This document shows, piece by piece, positions 45,743 to 53,109 of a stretch of 64,000 nt of DNA. The first letter of the stretch is position 1; every line of letters begins with the position of its first letter. The stretch is taken from positions 181,318-245,317 of the forward strand of contig JAFQQJ010000065.1 in assembly GCA_017411325.1 (NCBI GenBank), written 5' to 3'. Made by a program: the position numbers and the translations under genes. Source of the DNA: Clostridia bacterium (GTDB taxonomy: Bacteria; Bacillota; Clostridia; CAKSNL01; HGM11501). Below the pieces are notes generated by a model. It did no database searches and was not told the DNA's origin. It saw only the letters and a list, made by a program, of their open reading frames with translations.

Positions 45743-46582
45743 TTATAAATCAAGTTTAATAAATTTAGGTCTTTCTGCTCCTGCAGGGCGGTTTGGTGCA
45801 TGGAAGGTGAAAAGCTCTTCCCCTTCCTTTGTCTTAAAGAGCATTCCGTGACCACCATCCTTATCGTACAAAGGCTTATCGCAATGCTTCCACGGTCCGA
45901 TAATTTTTCCGCTTTCGGAAATTACCTTTCCTACGGCATAGCCACCATCAAAGCCACACTTTCCGAAACTTGACCAGAGGCACATAAGCTCATCTTCCCT
46001 CTTTATCATAAAGGGGCCGTCGGTTACATAGGCTTCTTTATCGAAGATATTGCCAACCCAGGGGCCGCTTTTCGCATCGAACATCAGAAACGGCTCGCCC
46101 ACCGCTTTTTTAAGGTCCGCTGAAAGCTCAACGCCGCAAACTGTTCCGTTCCCAATCTGTACCCATTCGTGGCAGAAAACCATATAAGGTACGCCGTCTT
46201 CAACGTAAAATGTTCCGTCGAGGCACTCCCGGTCGGCAGGGGTTATTCTTGCCGAATGCATACTGTATGGTCCTTCCGGCTTATCGGATACCAGAATAAA
46301 TGTTCCGCGCTTTTCATTTTCGGGGTGGAAGGTTGCAAACATATAAAACCTTCCGTTATAGTAATGAACCTCCGGTGCCCAGTATTCCTTTTTGCAGAAA
46401 AATCCTTCGTAATAAGTAAATGCGGGGATGGGTTCTGAAAAATCCTCAAGATTATCGCTTATGTAGCAGTCAAACCCCATCTGGCAGTTTTCCCTGTCTC
46501 CTGCCCGTGAGCCGAACAGATAATATTTTCCTTCGTGCAGCAAAATAAAGGGGTCTCTTACATTAATTTCATCTAATCTCAT
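45743..46582 (-). CDS. GH43-like five-bladed beta-propeller glycosidase
   Basis: 279 aa, a single propeller domain with no secretion signal. Catalytic-base aspartate D10 (NVRDPFI), WAPE at 67-70 and transition-state D121 (ECLDGTFYVED) match GH43. The position where GH43 usually has the acid Glu reads TDGPF (D187), which marks a subgroup or altered chemistry. GH43 enzymes are mostly arabinosidases and xylosidases. It lies between the nitrilase-GDPD fusion (12 bp) and GH35 (15 bp) in one operon. Confidence 0.83.
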   Translation of the reverse strand: MRLDEINVRDPFILLHEGKYYLFGSRAGDRENCQMGFDCYISDNLEDFSEPIPAFTYYEGFFCKKEYWAPEVHYYNGRFYMFATFHPENEKRGTFILVSDKPEGPYSMHSARITPADRECLDGTFYVEDGVPYMVFCHEWVQIGNGTVCGVELSADLKKAVGEPFLMFDAKSGPWVGNIFDKEAYVTDGPFMIKREDELMCLWSSFGKCGFDGGYAVGKVISESGKIIGPWKHCDKPLYDKDGGHGMLFKTKEGEELFTFHAPNRPAGAERPKFIKLDL

Positions 46583-46594
46583 AATCGCCGCTCC

Positions 46595-48187
46595 TCACTT
46601 TATAATTTGTGATATCCTCTGATAGTCGTTGGTTAAAATTACATCAACGCCCATATCAAGAAATTTCTTTGCTTCATCGATTTCGTCTGACCAGAAAATG
46701 GTGCATCTCATACCGGCATCGTGCGCCTTTTTAATCATTTCTTCGTTAAATGCCCATTTTACAAGCTGAATTTTCTTACAGCCGTACTTTATGCCTCGTT
46801 CCACCATTAAAAGTGGTGCGTCTCCCCCTCCGCAGCAACGGCAGATGTCGGGAGCAAGGGACTGAAGCTGACCTAAAACGGTGTCGTTTCCCGTCATAAA
46901 GTATGAATATTTTTCACAGTCATATTTTCTTATAAGGTCAATTATCTTTTTAAGATACTCTTCGGGAAGAGGATTTATGTTGTCCACACTTTTTATATGA
47001 ATATTCATAATTACGTGGCAGGCAAACTTTTTAAGTATTTCTTCAAACTTAAGTATCTTGAGCCCTTTGAATTCCTCGGAATATTTTATTCCGAAATCGT
47101 AGGCTAAAAGCTCCTCATATGTATGGTCATAGACTTTACCCGTACCGTCAGATACTCTGTCAAGGTCGGGATCGTGAAGTGATACCACTTCCCCGTCCTT
47201 TGTGTACCAGAGGTCAAATTCAATTTCCTCAGCTCCCAAAGCAACCGCCGCACCGAAGGCAGGCATACTGTTTTCCGGAGCTACGGTGTTAAAGCCGCGG
47301 TGTGCGCATATTCTGGGATAGGGCATCAAGGCATCGTGCTTTACAATTGCGCTTCCCGCAGGACGGTATTTCCAGGGACGGCGTCCCTTTTCTATATATT
47401 CAAAATGAGCCATATCGGGGTTTCCGAAACCGCCGGGCTTATAATATTTTTCTTCGGGATTGATTTCTACGCACTCCATACCAACCTTGCTTCCCATATT
47501 AAGAAGCATTTCTCCCCTGGGCGACACCACCATACTGCCACCGCCAACAGTGCTTTCCTCATCCATGGAAACGGAAGAACGAACCACATAGGCGTTGGTG
47601 TTATAGGCGAGGAACTTTGACATAATTGAAAGAGCCTCGTGAGTGTCGGAGCGCTGATGGGAGCATCCGATGATTATGTCGGGGCGTGCAAGTGCGATTT
47701 TTGCAAACGCCTCATAAAAATAAAAGTCATAGCAGGTCAAAAAAGCATAGCGGATACCGTCGATTGTGATTATGTCGGTATCGGAAAACTCAAAGGTATA
47801 GTCGCTGTCAAGCTTTCTTTCGCTTGTTTCTCCCGGTGTCAAATGCTGCTTGAAATAGTACCCTGCAATTTTACCTTCTCTGTCAAAGGCGTAGGTCGTA
47901 TTGCGAAGGCCTGTTTCAACCTCCTTATATGCGTTTATAAAAAGTACCGCATTGCATCTTTTTGCGGTTTCCGATGCTTTTTCAATAAGCTTTCTGTTAA
48001 ATTTTTTATAGCTTTCAAGAGCCATTTCCCTTGTCTTGGCAAAGCAGGGAACGTCAGTCGATTCGGGAAGCACGATTAAATCCATACTTTCGTCGCATTT
48101 GTCCATTGCTTCTATTTCCCATAAAAACATTTCCTCGGAACGGGAATAGTCTGTGGGATATAAAGGCTGTATTGTACAAACTTTCAT
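46595..48187 (-). CDS. Fusion of nitrilase-type carbon-nitrogen hydrolase and glycerophosphodiester phosphodiesterase
   Basis: 530 aa from the ATG at 48187 (MKVCTIQPLYPTD), next to TGAGGTGAT and 13 nt from the predicted start of transcription; the longer open frame to 48235 is upstream of the promoter. Residues 1-265 are a CN-hydrolase domain with the catalytic triad E42 (LPEST), K113 (YFKQH) and C152 (LTCYDF). Residues 293-530 are a GDPD barrel with H296-R297 (CAHRGFN), E323 and D325 (EIEFDLWY), and H338 (LHDPDL). Both active sites look intact. The first domain would hydrolyse an amide or nitrile and the second a glycerophosphodiester. It is the first gene of an operon with GH43 and GH35 enzymes. 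The combination is unusual and its substrate is unknown. Confidence 0.88.
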   Translation of the reverse strand: MKVCTIQPLYPTDYSRSEEMFLWEIEAMDKCDESMDLIVLPESTDVPCFAKTREMALESYKKFNRKLIEKASETAKRCNAVLFINAYKEVETGLRNTTYAFDREGKIAGYYFKQHLTPGETSERKLDSDYTFEFSDTDIITIDGIRYAFLTCYDFYFYEAFAKIALARPDIIIGCSHQRSDTHEALSIMSKFLAYNTNAYVVRSSVSMDEESTVGGGSMVVSPRGEMLLNMGSKVGMECVEINPEEKYYKPGGFGNPDMAHFEYIEKGRRPWKYRPAGSAIVKHDALMPYPRICAHRGFNTVAPENSMPAFGAAVALGAEEIEFDLWYTKDGEVVSLHDPDLDRVSDGTGKVYDHTYEELLAYDFGIKYSEEFKGLKILKFEEILKKFACHVIMNIHIKSVDNINPLPEEYLKKIIDLIRKYDCEKYSYFMTGNDTVLGQLQSLAPDICRCCGGGDAPLLMVERGIKYGCKKIQLVKWAFNEEMIKKAHDAGMRCTIFWSDEIDEAKKFLDMGVDVILTNDYQRISQIIK

Positions 48188-48206
48188 CAAAATCACCTCA
48201 GGAATT

Positions 48207-48235
48207 ATTATAGCTTTCGCCGTCTTTTGTATCAA
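48207..48235 (-). promoter_or_regulatory. Promoter of the nitrilase-GH43-GH35 operon
   Basis: Minus strand TTGATA (48235-48230), 17-bp spacer, TATAAT (48212-48207). The transcription start near 48200 leaves a very short leader holding only the Shine-Dalgarno. Confidence 0.8.
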
Positions 48236-48334
48236 TATATCTTTGCTCTTTTAATCTTAACATATAAAAGGATTTTTTTCAATATGAAAATATTGCGATT
48301 ACAGGACAAAGCTGCGATTTTTTCTTTAAAATAG

Positions 48335-48763
48335 AAATAACCCCTGATCATGCTTCTTTACGCAAGACCAAGGGTTACTCCTGTTCACTCTTGATATCTA
48401 ACATCTTTCTTAATCCTCGCTTTCTTAATCTGCCCCTTGCTCATTCAATTCTTCCAAAACTACTCACTCTTTTCACTTCCCCAACGGGATGGATTTAAGT
48501 TTTGTCGTTTTGCAAAAGGCGAATTTCCGACAGCTCTCTTAATGAAGGTTTCCTGGCCGATTAACAATGCTTTTATATAAAGCGTATCACACCGCCGTGT
48601 CTTCAATTCTTCTTAGCAAATTCCTTCTTTACTGTTTATTTTATACCAATAAATTAACTAACTTACTTACATTGAATTATTTTTAACCTTCATTATTAAA
48701 TTGTACCTTCTTAAAAGAGCTTTCTTACTATCTCATTGGACCTTACCTCTCTTTCTTCTTTGT
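48335..48763 (-). ncRNA. Candidate ~430-nt noncoding RNA
   Basis: This stretch has a full transcription unit on the minus strand but no long gene. A strong promoter (48770-48798) is followed by purine-rich sequence and ends at a multi-part hairpin with AACCC/GGGTT, TGGTC/GATCA and TGC/GCA stems and a T-rich tail. A further stem TGTCG/CGACA lies in the middle. It does not show the hallmarks I know for RNase P, tmRNA or SRP RNA. A 19-codon frame at 48444-48385 (MSKGQIKKARIKKDVRYQE, GGAAG seven bases upstream) could be a small basic peptide. Identity open. Confidence 0.5.
48337..48378 (-). terminator. Terminator of the candidate noncoding RNA
   Basis: Three consecutive stems with small bulges around the loop GTAAAGAA, followed on the minus strand by TTTCTATTTT. 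Confidence 0.75.
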
Positions 48764-48769
48764 GAGTTC

Positions 48770-48798
48770 ATTATAGCATGAAAAAGCAGCCTTTTCAA
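48770..48798 (-). promoter_or_regulatory. Promoter of the candidate noncoding RNA
   Basis: Minus strand TTGAAA (48798-48793), 17-bp spacer, TATAAT (48775-48770). It is not connected to a recognisable gene: about 560 bp and a terminator separate it from the next minus-strand start. Confidence 0.8.
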
Positions 48799-48872
48799 TA
48801 GGCAAACTGTTAAAAGTTCACAATTTATTTTTGTATAAAACGGAGAATATGGCAAATTTGAACATATTTTTA

Positions 48873-48902
48873 TTGACAAAGCATATATCTTTGTGTTATG
48901 AT
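48873..48902 (+). promoter_or_regulatory. Promoter of the membrane protein gene at 48981
   Basis: TTGACA (48873-48878), 18-bp spacer, TATGAT (48897-48902), about 80 bp before the ATG. Confidence 0.65.
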
Positions 48903-48980
48903 TAATGTGTTGGGGTTTCTTTAAAGTGTCCCTTATCCCAAAACCAACATCTATACAAAAAAACATAAAGGAGGCATATT

Positions 48981-49538
48981 ATGCGAATACAGTATACTTA
49001 CACGAATTATGAAGATTCAACTCTCGCAACCAATATATCTCATACTGTCAATTTAATATTGGCAATAATTTCTCCGATAATATTATTTGGCGGGCTGATG
49101 CTCCTTGCATACCCCGCTTCAGAGATATATAATACTCTGGCAACCGGCAGTGATTTTCACTGGATGTCATTATTGTACTTTTCCCTTACATACTGTGCAC
49201 TAATCCTTATTGTTTCTATCTATATCGGTACAGAACTTCTTTGCCTTCATATCGTTCAGGATAAATACGCTTGTGACCCGAGTTTTTCTGACGAAAAATT
49301 AGTATTAGTTGGAGCTTCAAAAACTCTGACATTAAATAGACTTATTTCATTTTTAAAATATTCACTTTTATATTTCCCATTTCTGCTTACAATCTCGATA
49401 AGCATAGCCTCCCTTATATATTCTATTATGTACAGCGACTGGCTCATACTTATCCCATCTCTATTGGTCACTGCCGGTATTGCATACCTTGCCTTCATCG
49501 TAACAAAAGCAGTAAAAAACAAAAAAAGTAAGGAATAA
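48981..49538 (+). CDS. Hypothetical membrane protein, four helices
   Basis: 185 aa not recognised. Four hydrophobic segments at about 21-46, 65-89, 126-147 and 151-174. A polar loop between helices 2 and 3 (about 90-120) should face the cytoplasm, and the tail is basic (KAVKNKKSKE). AAAGGAGGCATATT precedes the ATG. The gene has its own promoter and a palindromic terminator that overlaps its last codons. Codon use and base composition (more A/T-rich) differ from the neighbours, which may mean a recent arrival. Confidence 0.75.
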   Translation: MRIQYTYTNYEDSTLATNISHTVNLILAIISPIILFGGLMLLAYPASEIYNTLATGSDFHWMSLLYFSLTYCALILIVSIYIGTELLCLHIVQDKYACDPSFSDEKLVLVGASKTLTLNRLISFLKYSLLYFPFLLTISISIASLIYSIMYSDWLILIPSLLVTAGIAYLAFIVTKAVKNKKSKE

Positions 49539-49560
49539 CGCTGTTATTCCTTACTTTTTT
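49522..49560. terminator. Bidirectional terminator overlapping two gene ends
   Basis: GTAAGGAATAAC / GTTATTCCTTAC with loop GCT inside a longer A6/T6 palindrome. It overlaps the 3' end of the membrane protein gene and touches the stop codon of the convergent ArsC-like gene. Confidence 0.9.
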
Positions 49561-49897
49561 ATTCCCAGGTTTTCCATACATCAGGCTGGTAGCCAACCGT
49601 TGCCGCCTTTCCGTTTCTTACTATGGGTGTTTTGAAAAGCACCGGATTTTCAAGAAGCTTTGCCTCCACATCGGAAGGACGGGTATATTCTATATACAAA
49701 TCCTGATATGCCTTTCCATCCTTATCAATCAAAGCTTCCATTCCGCCAACGGCATTTTTAACGGAATTATATTCACCCTTGCTCATTCCGTACTCAGGAA
49801 GGTCGATAAGTTGATATTTAATTCTTCGTTCCTTGAAATAGCGCTCAGCTTTTTTAGTATCAAAGCATTTGCTTTTTCCGAAAATCTGTATATTCAT
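49559..49897 (-). CDS. ArsC/Spx-family thioredoxin-fold protein
   Basis: 112 aa. MNIQIFGKSKCFDTKKAERY is the ArsC/Spx N-terminus with a single cysteine C11 (no second Cys at the CxxC position), and the C-terminal half has the family loop ENPVLFKTPIVRNGKAATVG. Such proteins are either arsenate-reductase-like or Spx-like RNA polymerase partners; the one-Cys form and short length favour a YffB/ArsC-like reductase. Stand-alone gene between terminators. Confidence 0.85.
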   Translation of the reverse strand: MNIQIFGKSKCFDTKKAERYFKERRIKYQLIDLPEYGMSKGEYNSVKNAVGGMEALIDKDGKAYQDLYIEYTRPSDVEAKLLENPVLFKTPIVRNGKAATVGYQPDVWKTWE

Positions 49898-49913
49898 AAA
49901 TTACCTCGTATAA

Positions 49914-49940
49914 AAAACGCCGTGCGTTGCACGGCGTTTT
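49914..49940 (-). terminator. Terminator of the CD1247-like gene
   Basis: AAAACGCCGTGC / GCACGGCGTTTT perfect 12-bp hairpin, loop GTT, just after the stop at 49948. Confidence 0.9.
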
Positions 49941-49947
49941 CTTTTAA

Positions 49948-50364
49948 TTATTCGCAGTCTTCGCAATCTTCGCAGTCGCAATCGAATTCAATTTCGATTT
50001 TCTCACCGCAGGAAGGGCAATCGATTGTTGCATCGTCATTGATTGCATCGAATTCCACATAAACTTCTTCGCCGCACTTGGGGCAGTCAATGAAAACGCC
50101 TTCTTCATCAAAATCATACTCATCGTCTTCATCGTCTAATTCTTCGTCAAGAAATTCCTCAACATCAGCAAGGCATTCATCAACTTCATCAAGCTGATCC
50201 TGCATCTCGTCCTGAACTTCTACGATTTCTTCCATTGCAAGAGCGGTTTCTTCAAGCATTTCAAGGATTGCTGTGAAAAGCTTTCCTTCGTTTGTTTCCT
50301 TGCTTAAGTTCATACCGTCGGCAAGTCCCTTAAGATACTGCGCTTTTTCTGTTAAATAACTCAC
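49948..50364 (-). CDS. CD1247-like acidic zinc-ribbon protein
   Basis: 138 aa. The N-terminal ~60 residues (MSYLTEKAQYLKGLADGMNL) match the CD1247-type helical domain known in Clostridia; a very acidic stretch follows (DEELDDEDDEYDFDEEG). A zinc ribbon with CPKC and CPSC is next, and the protein ends CDCEDCEDCE, a cysteine-acidic tail. The function is unknown; the ribbon suggests a nucleic-acid or protein interaction. The upstream gap holds a palindromic repeat element. Confidence 0.85.
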   Translation of the reverse strand: MSYLTEKAQYLKGLADGMNLSKETNEGKLFTAILEMLEETALAMEEIVEVQDEMQDQLDEVDECLADVEEFLDEELDDEDDEYDFDEEGVFIDCPKCGEEVYVEFDAINDDATIDCPSCGEKIEIEFDCDCEDCEDCE

Positions 50365-50395
50365 GGTTATTCCACCTTTCTTTTATGGTGTCAAT

Positions 50396-50513
50396 AAAAA
50401 TTCCTTTGTTGAAATTTCACGGGAAAAACCTGTTCGGTTTTTCTATTTATATCGTCACTCCGCTTCAACGCTCGTGACGATTCCCGCAAAAAATTTCTTT
50501 GTTGAAATTTTTT
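50396..50513. repeat. Solitary palindromic element related to the array at 8158
   Basis: Nearly identical direct repeats, AATTCCTTTGTTGAAATTT on the left and AATTTCTTTGTTGAAATTT on the right (18 of 19 match), flank a cloverleaf-like core. The core has CGGGAA/TTCCCG enclosing AAAAACC-TGTTC-GGTTTTT (50424-50442) and TCGTCAC/GTGACGA (50452-50480). In reverse complement the flanks read like the 8161 repeat (TTTCAACAAAG) and the hairpin loop GAACA is identical, but the stem is AAAAACC in place of AAAATCC. It fills the gap between efp and the CD1247-like gene. Confidence 0.85.
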
Positions 50514-50515
50514 AC

Positions 50516-51073
50516 TCAGGCTCTTTCCATATATTCGCCGGTTCTTGTGTCAACTCTGATCTTATCGCCGATATCTATGAAGAGAGGAACAGCGATTTCA
50601 GCACCTGTCTCAAGAGTAGCGGGCTTTGTAACGTTTGTTGTTGTATCGCCCTTGAAGCCGGGTTCGGTTTCGGTAACTTCGAGAACTACGAAGTTCTGGG
50701 GTTCAACCGCAAATACGTTGCCCTTGTAGGAAAGAATTGTTACGGAGTCGTTTTCCTTAACAAACTTAAGAGCATCGCCGAGTGTATCTTCACCAAGAGG
50801 TGTCTGATCAAATGTTTCGGGATCCATAAAATAGAAAAGTTCGCCGTCATTGTAGAGATACTGCATCTCTCTTCTGTCGATATGAGCCTTTTCAAATTTT
50901 TCGGTGGGGTTGAATGTTTTTTCAATTACGCCTCCCGAAATAACATTTTTAATTTTTGTACGTACGAAAGCCGCACCTTTACCGGGCTTTACGTGCTGGA
51001 ACTCTACGATACGAAATACGTTGCCGTCCATTTCGAAGGTAACGCCGTTTCTGAATTCACCTGCAGATATCAT
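50516..51073 (-). CDS. efp: Elongation factor P
   Basis: 185 aa from the ATG at 51073 ([11 protein letters not shown]); an ATG three codons earlier lies in the Shine-Dalgarno AAAGGATG. Three beta-barrel domains; the loop [12 protein letters not shown] has K32, the residue modified in other bacteria, placed toward the peptidyl transferase centre. It relieves stalling at polyproline. No modification enzyme is seen nearby. Confidence 0.97.
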   Translation of the reverse strand: MISAGEFRNGVTFEMDGNVFRIVEFQHVKPGKGAAFVRTKIKNVISGGVIEKTFNPTEKFEKAHIDRREMQYLYNDGELFYFMDPETFDQTPLGEDTLGDALKFVKENDSVTILSYKGNVFAVEPQNFVVLEVTETEPGFKGDTTTNVTKPATLETGAEIAVPLFIDIGDKIRVDTRTGEYMERA

Positions 51074-51105
51074 TATTATCATCCTTTCTGATGTAATCTC
51101 TTTAT

Positions 51106-51134
51106 ATTGTATACTAAATCTCTATAAATTTCAA
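51106..51134 (-). promoter_or_regulatory. Promoter of efp
   Basis: Minus strand TTGAAA (51134-51129), 17-bp spacer, TACAAT (51111-51106). Confidence 0.65.
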
Positions 51135-51171
51135 GTCTTTTTTTACTAAAAACACTATATTTATGAATTTT

Positions 51172-52209
51172 TTACAGAATTAGTATATCTTTCGTTATTT
51201 TATTTAAGTTTCTTACGCCCTTTTCCTCTATTATTACAAGGTCTTCTATGCGCACCCCGCAAAAGCCGGGAACATAAATTCCGGGCTCAATTGTCAGTGT
51301 CATTCCGCATTCAAGTATTTCGTCACTTTTGCTTCTTGCATAGGGCATCTCGTGAACTTGCAGGCCTACGCCGTGGCCCAAGCTGTGACAAAATTCTTTT
51401 CCATAGCCCGCCTTTTCTATTATATCCCTTGCCGCCTTGTCAACTTCGCCTGCCGTTAAGCCTGCCTTTGCAACGGAAAGCGAGGCAAGATTTGCTTTTT
51501 TTACTATATTGTAAATTTCCTTGCACTTATCATCCGCATAGGAGAAAAACACCGTTCTTGTCATATCCGAGCAGTAATTGTCTAAAACACATCCGAAATC
51601 GCACACCACGGGAATGCCCGGAACTATTTTTATATTCTCCGCCCTGGCGTGAGGCATCGCTCCCCTTACTCCTGATGCAACAATCGTCTCAAAGCTCGGC
51701 TTCCTTGCTCCATTCTTTCTCATATAGCTTTCAATTAAGCTTGCGGCTTCATTTTCCGTCATACCCTCTTTTGCATTTTCAAGAAAATAATTAAATGCCG
51801 CCTCGGAAAGACTTTCTGCCGCCGCTATCTTTTCAATCTCCGATGCATCCTTTATTTTCCTTAAAGCATTTATCTTTCCTCCCGCCGGAATCATCCTGAA
51901 TATTCCGGTAAAACGTGCCATGGTGGCAACGGTCATATTCGCTTCTTCAAAGCCTGCCACTTCGATTTTTCTGTCCGACACCACTTTCTTAAGATTATTT
52001 ATTACGTCGTGGTCGAAAACTTCAAAATCGGGAGCTTCTTCCTTTGCCTGAACGGTATAGCGCCCGTCGGTAAAAAGTCCGCGGTATCCATCAGCTATTA
52101 AAAGAAAGCTGTCTCCGCCGGTGAACCCGGAATAGTAATAGCAGTTTTCATCGGAGGTTATCAAAACCGCATGCCCTGTTTCATTTAACAGTCTTTCACA
52201 TCTGTCCAT
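51172..52209 (-). CDS. M24B-family Xaa-Pro peptidase
   Basis: 345 aa from the ATG at 52209 (MDRCERLLNETGH), AAGGAGA 6 nt upstream; the longer frame to 52263 overlaps the neighbour. The N-terminal creatinase-like domain (1-120) has SDENCYYYSGFTGGDSF. The C-terminal pita-bread domain has all five metal ligands: CDFGCVLDNYCSDMTRT, SLGHGVGLQVHE, LTIEPGIY and VRIEDLV. It removes amino acids before proline. The gap to the PHP gene is 10 bp, suggesting co-transcription. Confidence 0.93.
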   Translation of the reverse strand: MDRCERLLNETGHAVLITSDENCYYYSGFTGGDSFLLIADGYRGLFTDGRYTVQAKEEAPDFEVFDHDVINNLKKVVSDRKIEVAGFEEANMTVATMARFTGIFRMIPAGGKINALRKIKDASEIEKIAAAESLSEAAFNYFLENAKEGMTENEAASLIESYMRKNGARKPSFETIVASGVRGAMPHARAENIKIVPGIPVVCDFGCVLDNYCSDMTRTVFFSYADDKCKEIYNIVKKANLASLSVAKAGLTAGEVDKAARDIIEKAGYGKEFCHSLGHGVGLQVHEMPYARSKSDEILECGMTLTIEPGIYVPGFCGVRIEDLVIIEEKGVRNLNKITKDILIL

Positions 52210-52219
52210 AACATTCTCC

Positions 52220-52990
52220 TTATATAAATAAGATATCAGGTTTTCCGATATAATTAAGCCCAAGCCTTTTAACCATTTCTTCTGCCTTTATAAGAGACTT
52301 TCCATCGTACGCCCTTTTTGCATCGTGGGCATCAAACCCGAAGGTTACGGGGCTTTTTTCTTCAGCCGCAAGGCACCAGAATTCTTCATTCGGATAATGC
52401 CTGCCGTCATATATTCCTAGGAAATTTATTTCAAGAGGAATGCCCGTTTCCCTTGATGCGATACATATTTTTCTCATTTCTTCTTTATATATTCCCTCAT
52501 CGCCGGTATATCTCATAAGGTCAGGATGAGCGACATAGCTAAACTTTCCCGTAGCCATTCCTTCAATTACGGTTTTTACATAAAGCTTAAGATATTCCGT
52601 ATCGTCATTGGCAGCTCCCGTATGGGGAACGTGGCAATATTCTTCCTTTGCAAAGTGCTGTCCCAAAATGAGATATTCCGCACCGTAATCCTTAACTCTT
52701 TTCAGCATTTCAGGAAAGCTGTCGGGAAAATATTCCATTTCAAAGCCCACAACTATTTCTATCTTGCCTTTGTACTTATCCTTAAGTGCCCTAATTTCGT
52801 CGCAGTACGCCTTGCCTTCAGATGCACACATTCTGTAGCCTGCTTCCTTTCCGCCGGGATGCGGAAAAGGCGCATGGTCTGAAAAGCCCATATATTTTAT
52901 ACCGCAGGAAACTGCGCGTTCTATATATTCTTCCGGCGTATCAACGGCGTGATGACACCTCGTCGTATGAGTATGATAATTGTAGTCCAT
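52220..52990 (-). CDS. PHP-domain phosphatase, histidinol-phosphatase (HisJ/HisK)-like
   Basis: 256 aa from the ATG at 52990 (MDYNYHTHTTRCHHA), preceded by GAAGGACGTG; the longer frame to 53113 crosses the promoter. PHP metal motifs: HTHT at the start, GFSDHAPF, GFEMEYF, LGQHF, VAHPD and FGFDAHDAK at the end. The family dephosphorylates L-histidinol phosphate or related compounds. No his operon is nearby, so another phosphate ester is possible. Confidence 0.88.
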   Translation of the reverse strand: MDYNYHTHTTRCHHAVDTPEEYIERAVSCGIKYMGFSDHAPFPHPGGKEAGYRMCASEGKAYCDEIRALKDKYKGKIEIVVGFEMEYFPDSFPEMLKRVKDYGAEYLILGQHFAKEEYCHVPHTGAANDDTEYLKLYVKTVIEGMATGKFSYVAHPDLMRYTGDEGIYKEEMRKICIASRETGIPLEINFLGIYDGRHYPNEEFWCLAAEEKSPVTFGFDAHDAKRAYDGKSLIKAEEMVKRLGLNYIGKPDILFI

Positions 52991-53012
52991 AGTATCACGT
53001 CCTTCGGCTTGA

Positions 53013-53041
53013 ATTATAGCACAAATTATCACGCATTGCAA
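53013..53041 (-). promoter_or_regulatory. Promoter of the PHP/M24 operon
   Basis: Minus strand TTGCAA (53041-53036), 17-bp spacer, TATAAT (53018-53013), 22 bp before the PHP ATG. Confidence 0.75.
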
Positions 53042-53068
53042 GAAAAAGACTTTCCAAATAACAAAAAC

Positions 53069-53098
53069 GCAGGGGGCGATGCCCTCATCGTCCCCTGC
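53069..53098 (-). terminator. Terminator of the fourth GH39-like gene
   Basis: GCAGGGGGCGATG / CATCGTCCCCTGC 13-bp hairpin with one G-T pair, loop CCCT, followed on the minus strand by GTTTTTG. Confidence 0.85.
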
Positions 53099-53109
53099 AT
53101 TCAAACAAA

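Noticed and set aside
47639..48079. 146-codon plus-strand open frame
   Set aside because: Antisense to the nitrilase domain; cysteine-rich translation typical of shadows.
48335..48763. RNase P RNA, tmRNA or SRP RNA
   Set aside because: The expected conserved motifs, a tag-peptide frame with CCA end, or the GGAA/GNAR SRP hairpin are missing.
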